From an uncultured Haloferula sp. (GTDB lineage: Bacteria > Verrucomicrobiota > Verrucomicrobiae > Verrucomicrobiales > Akkermansiaceae), in assembly GCA_946481625.1 (NCBI GenBank), contig CAMLOZ010000107.1, forward strand, positions 1-8,908: a stretch of DNA of 8,908 bases, read 5' to 3'. The first letter of the stretch is position 1, and each line of letters starts with the position of its first letter. A model generated the notes under the pieces. It searched no databases. It was not told the origin of the DNA and saw only the letters and a list, made by a program, of their open reading frames with translations. Position numbers and translations under genes: made by a program. Positions 6,811-8,908 of the stretch are shown here, one piece after another.

Positions 6811-6819
6811 TTTTGGCCC

Positions 6820-6859
6820 GGTGCCAAGATTCGCGACACCCGATCGCGCCCTTGGCACC
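6820..6859. repeat. Compound inverted repeat in the lnt leader region
   Basis: GGTGCCAAG (6820-6828) pairs perfectly with CTTGGCACC (6851-6859). Inside, CGCGA (6832-6836) pairs with TCGCG (6844-6848) across a 7-nt loop and a 3x2 internal loop, 14 bp in all. It lies 26 nt upstream of the lnt start. No T-tract follows in either direction. It could be a structured leader, a terminator for upstream transcription, or one half of a small repeat element with the inverted repeat at 6952-6992, whose arms also carry GTGCCA/TGGCAC. Confidence 0.55.
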
Positions 6860-6951
6860 CCGGCGGACGTAGCGCTCCTTCACTCCGGGCACGGTACGGC
6901 CCCAGCCCTCGTCAACCGAGTCCCAGCTTTGCCAACCGTCTGGATCGCAAT

Positions 6952-6992
6952 GTGCCACGCGTCAGAGGCTTGAGACCCCCGAGGCGTGGCAC
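6952..6992. repeat. 9-bp inverted repeat downstream of the cytochrome gene
   Basis: GTGCCACGC (6952-6960) is the exact reverse complement of GCGTGGCAC (6984-6992), with a 23-nt loop. It sits 52 nt past the stop codon of the cytochrome gene, a reasonable terminator position, but no T-tract follows on the minus strand (ATTGCGATCC). The rest of the 251-bp gap (6794-7044) holds no plausible gene. I saw no convincing promoter for lnt in it; a TTGACG at 6915-6910 (minus strand) lacks a good -10 partner. Confidence 0.45.
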
Positions 6993-7044
6993 CGCGTTCA
7001 ATCTACGACGCATTTTTTACAGCGGGCGTCGGCCGCGCGAGGCA

Positions 7045-8908
7045 TCAATGGCCAAGTTCCTGGGCCGTCCACGGGGTGGCACGGTCCTTGTACTTCTCCC
7101 GGATCTCCTTCACTTGGGCCGGGGTGACCGGTGCGGCGTCGTTCGACCAGCTCTGGCGCACGAAGGTGAGCACGTCGGAGATCTTCTGGTCGTCGAGGTC
7201 CACGTGGGGCGGCATGATGCTGTTGAAGTCCTTGCCCGCGACCTTCACCGGGCCTTGAAGGCCGGCGATGACGATGCGGATCGGGACGCTGGGGTCGCCG
7301 GTGGCCCATTCCGAGCCGTCCAGCGGCGGGAAGGCGGCGGGCACGCCCTGGCCCTCCGGCTGGTGGCAGGCGATGCAAGTCAGGCCGTAAACCGCCTTGC
7401 CGCGTTCGTGGACCGCCGGGTCCGCCTTGAACTTCTTCTCCTTCGGCACCTCCGGGGCGGCGGGCTTGGCATTCAAGCCGGCCAGCAGATTCTTGGCGGA
7501 GGGCGTGTCGATTTTGGCGAGTTCGTCGGCGAGCATCTGCTTGGCAGCGGCATCCGCGGAGGAATTGAAGCGCGCGGCGACTTGACCGATCATGCCGGCC
7601 AGTCCCGCGCCGCCGGGAATCTCCGTCAGCGAGACGTCGTCGAAGTAAGCGGTGCCGGTCCCGCCGCCGTAGCCGCCGAAGAGGCAGTGGATGAGCAGTT
7701 CGCTACGGTCGTCGGAATCGACTTCGAGGGAAACCTGGGTCCAGTCGGAGTCGCCTTTCACGGCCTTGGTGCGTTCGCCGCCATGGATGTTCAGGAGCGC
7801 GCCCAAGCCCCTTTCCCCGACTTTGAGATCCTTCGTCTTGATCCAGGCGGAGAGCTTGTAGCGGGTGCGCTTCTTCACCGGCACGGTCACGGCGGCACCG
7901 CTGTCCGAATTCGTCGCGGAGGAGATGCTGAGGCACATGCTGCCCTCGCGGCCCTCCGGGGAGGCTACCAGCTTCACATCAGCGGGTTCGCCGCCATAGA
8001 CGCGGAGGTCGGTCCAGCCGACGGGCTTGCCGCCCGAGACTTCGGAGAAGTCGGGATTCGGCATCAGGTTCGGCATCGGCGCGTCTGCCTGCTCGCCACC
8101 GATTCCCGCTGCTGCGGCGGCGACGAGCACGCCGACAGGCTGGCGGTTCGCTGCGATCTGCCAGGCATCCTTGAGGGTGATGTCATCCGTGATCTTCGAC
8201 TCGTCGGCCTGAATCATGGCAAAGAGCGTCTTGCCGAAAGCCGGATCGGAATCGCCGCCGGACATCGTGACCATTGCCTCCGCGAGGTCGCGGGGATCCT
8301 GAAGGTGGATCTTGTTGTCCGACACGAGGGTGTCACGGAGTTGCTGCGGTGTCGCGCAGATGATACCGGCGCGGACAGTGGCCCGGACACCCGAGGTCAG
8401 CGCGGCGGTGACTTGCGCCTGCTCCAGCGCGCCGAGCCCGGCGAGCGCGTAAACGGCATGGGCCGCATCCCGGCCGCCGGAAGTCACCAGTTCGGCGAGC
8501 TTCGGCGCGTAGTCCTTGTTGCCGCTTTCCACGATCAGGCGTTGCGCGTGCAGACGCCAGAAAAGGTTCGGGTGATTCAGGCCCGCGAGCAGGGAGTTGC
8601 CCTTGCTCGGGTCGAGGCCGGGATTCGTGTCATCCGGCGTGCCCTTCGGGTAGATGCGGTAAACGCGGCCGAACTTGTCGTTGCGCAGCGGCGTTTCGTA
8701 GGCGTTGCCCTTGCCGGTCGTCGCATCCAGGCCCGCGGATCGCTTGTTCGGGGTGGGGTTGTGCTGGATGATCAGATTGTACCAATCGCAGACCCACACG
8801 GCACCGTCGGGACCGGTTTCCGCGCAGACCGGGCCGGACCACGCGTCGGCGCTGTTGTAGATGTTGTTGTAGAGCTGCGTGGACTTGTAGCCCGCGCCGT
8901 CGCGTTCG
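7045..8908 (-). CDS. PVC-type cytochrome c protein: dehydrogenase-like end, HEAT-like helices, carbohydrate-binding-like module, CxxCH domain (5' end missing)
   Basis: Reads from beyond the right edge to TGA at 7045-7047; about 620 residues are visible, starting mid-protein (ERDGAGYKSTQLYNN). Positions below count from the GTG codon at 8799, an internal Val, not a start. (i) 'DGAVWVCDWYNLIIQHNP', the end of the propeller-like dehydrogenase domain typical of large Planctomycetota/Verrucomicrobiota secreted proteins. (ii) HEAT-like helices, about 65-235 ('NHPNLFWRLHAQRLIVE'). (iii) A beta-rich module, about 244-395, opening 'NLMPNPDFSE' and closing 'AYFDDVSLTEIP', the pattern of CBM4/9-like galactose-binding folds. 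(iv) Cytochrome c, about 460-550, with C475-I-A-C478-H479 for heme c and M529 in 'NSIMPPH' as likely distal ligand. These proteins are expected in the periplasm as sugar- or alcohol-type dehydrogenases with built-in electron transfer. Substrate unknown. lnt follows on the same strand after 251 bp. Confidence 0.9.
   Translation of the reverse strand, partial: ERDGAGYKSTQLYNNIYNSADAWSGPVCAETGPDGAVWVCDWYNLIIQHNPTPNKRSAGLDATTGKGNAYETPLRNDKFGRVYRIYPKGTPDDTNPGLDPSKGNSLLAGLNHPNLFWRLHAQRLIVESGNKDYAPKLAELVTSGGRDAAHAVYALAGLGALEQAQVTAALTSGVRATVRAGIICATPQQLRDTLVSDNKIHLQDPRDLAEAMVTMSGGDSDPAFGKTLFAMIQADESKITDDITLKDAWQIAANRQPVGVLVAAAAAGIGGEQADAPMPNLMPNPDFSEVSGGKPVGWTDLRVYGGEPADVKLVASPEGREGSMCLSISSATNSDSGAAVTVPVKKRTRYKLSAWIKTKDLKVGERGLGALLNIHGGERTKAVKGDSDWTQVSLEVDSDDRSELLIHCLFGGYGGGTGTAYFDDVSLTEIPGGAGLAGMIGQVAARFNSSADAAAKQMLADELAKIDTPSAKNLLAGLNAKPAAPEVPKEKKFKADPAVHERGKAVYGLTCIACHQPEGQGVPAAFPPLDGSEWATGDPSVPIRIVIAGLQGPVKVAGKDFNSIMPPHVDLDDQKISDVLTFVRQSWSNDAAPVTPAQVKEIREKYKDRATPWTAQELGH

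Noticed and set aside
6794..6958. 55-residue N-terminal extension of lnt
   Set aside because: The Trp/Cys-rich translation crosses a strong compound inverted repeat and does not resemble an Lnt N-terminus; the ATG at 6793 gives the usual layout.
5279..6973. 564-codon open frame on the plus strand opposite lnt
   Set aside because: Antisense to a gene with recognisable membrane helices and nitrilase motifs. The translation is His/Arg/Gln-rich low-complexity sequence with no family signature.
7006..7031. CGACGC/GCGTCG arms with a T6 run (plus strand) as an intrinsic terminator
   Set aside because: The T-run is within the loop, on the minus strand it is an A-run, and no plus-strand gene ends nearby, so it does not serve the cytochrome gene as a standard terminator.
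1..8908. Hidden defence, toxin-antitoxin, phage, CRISPR, tRNA or rRNA content
   Set aside because: No direct-repeat arrays, transposase or integrase motifs, cloverleaf tRNA patterns or rRNA-like stretches were seen; the coding content is housekeeping or respiratory, and the gaps hold only the inverted repeats described.

Overview
The window most likely comes from a free-living member of the phylum Verrucomicrobiota (Verrucomicrobiales; Luteolibacter- or Haloferula-like). The base composition is GC-rich by eye. The most telling gene is the partial one at the right end: a secreted protein with a 'DWYNLIIQHNP' segment, HEAT-like helices and a C-terminal CxxCH cytochrome domain. This architecture is known almost only from Planctomycetota and Verrucomicrobiota. 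The left-end protein, with ~31-residue helical repeats, also fits that phylum. This assignment rests on protein family recognition, not on a search.

Layout, left to right: (1) 3' end of a helical-repeat protein (+, to 656). (2) Convergent to it, a 223-residue LURP-one/tubby-like protein (-, 685-1356). (3) Divergent from that, across a 105-bp gap, a NagZ-like GH3 beta-N-acetylhexosaminidase (+, 1462-2529). (4) After a 177-bp gap with inverted repeats, a full type IA topoisomerase III, TopB (+, 2707-5238). (5) A 103-bp convergent gap almost entirely made of two compound hairpins. (6) A membrane nitrilase-fold protein of the apolipoprotein N-acyltransferase type, Lnt (-, 5342-6793). (7) A 251-bp gap with two further strong inverted repeats. 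(8) The C-terminal ~620 residues of the PVC-type cytochrome c protein (-, 7045 to the window end).

The genes do not form an obvious pathway. NagZ (peptidoglycan recycling) and Lnt (lipoprotein maturation) are envelope housekeeping, TopB is DNA topology, and the cytochrome protein is probably a periplasmic oxidoreductase for sugar-like or other organic substrates. I see no defence system, toxin-antitoxin pair, transposase, integrase, CRISPR array, tRNA or rRNA.

The most interesting unexplained signal is non-coding. The topB/lnt gap holds two inverted copies of a 22-nt hairpin that agree at 18 of 22 positions. All four differences fall in the stem as two compensatory base-pair changes. One copy is preceded by the GTAG head typical of REP elements. 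Strong inverted repeats without T-tracts also sit in the nagZ/topB gap and the cytochrome/lnt gap. All four complete genes lack a convincing Shine-Dalgarno sequence, and both complete minus-strand genes have a 5-bp, 4-nt-loop hairpin directly before the start codon.
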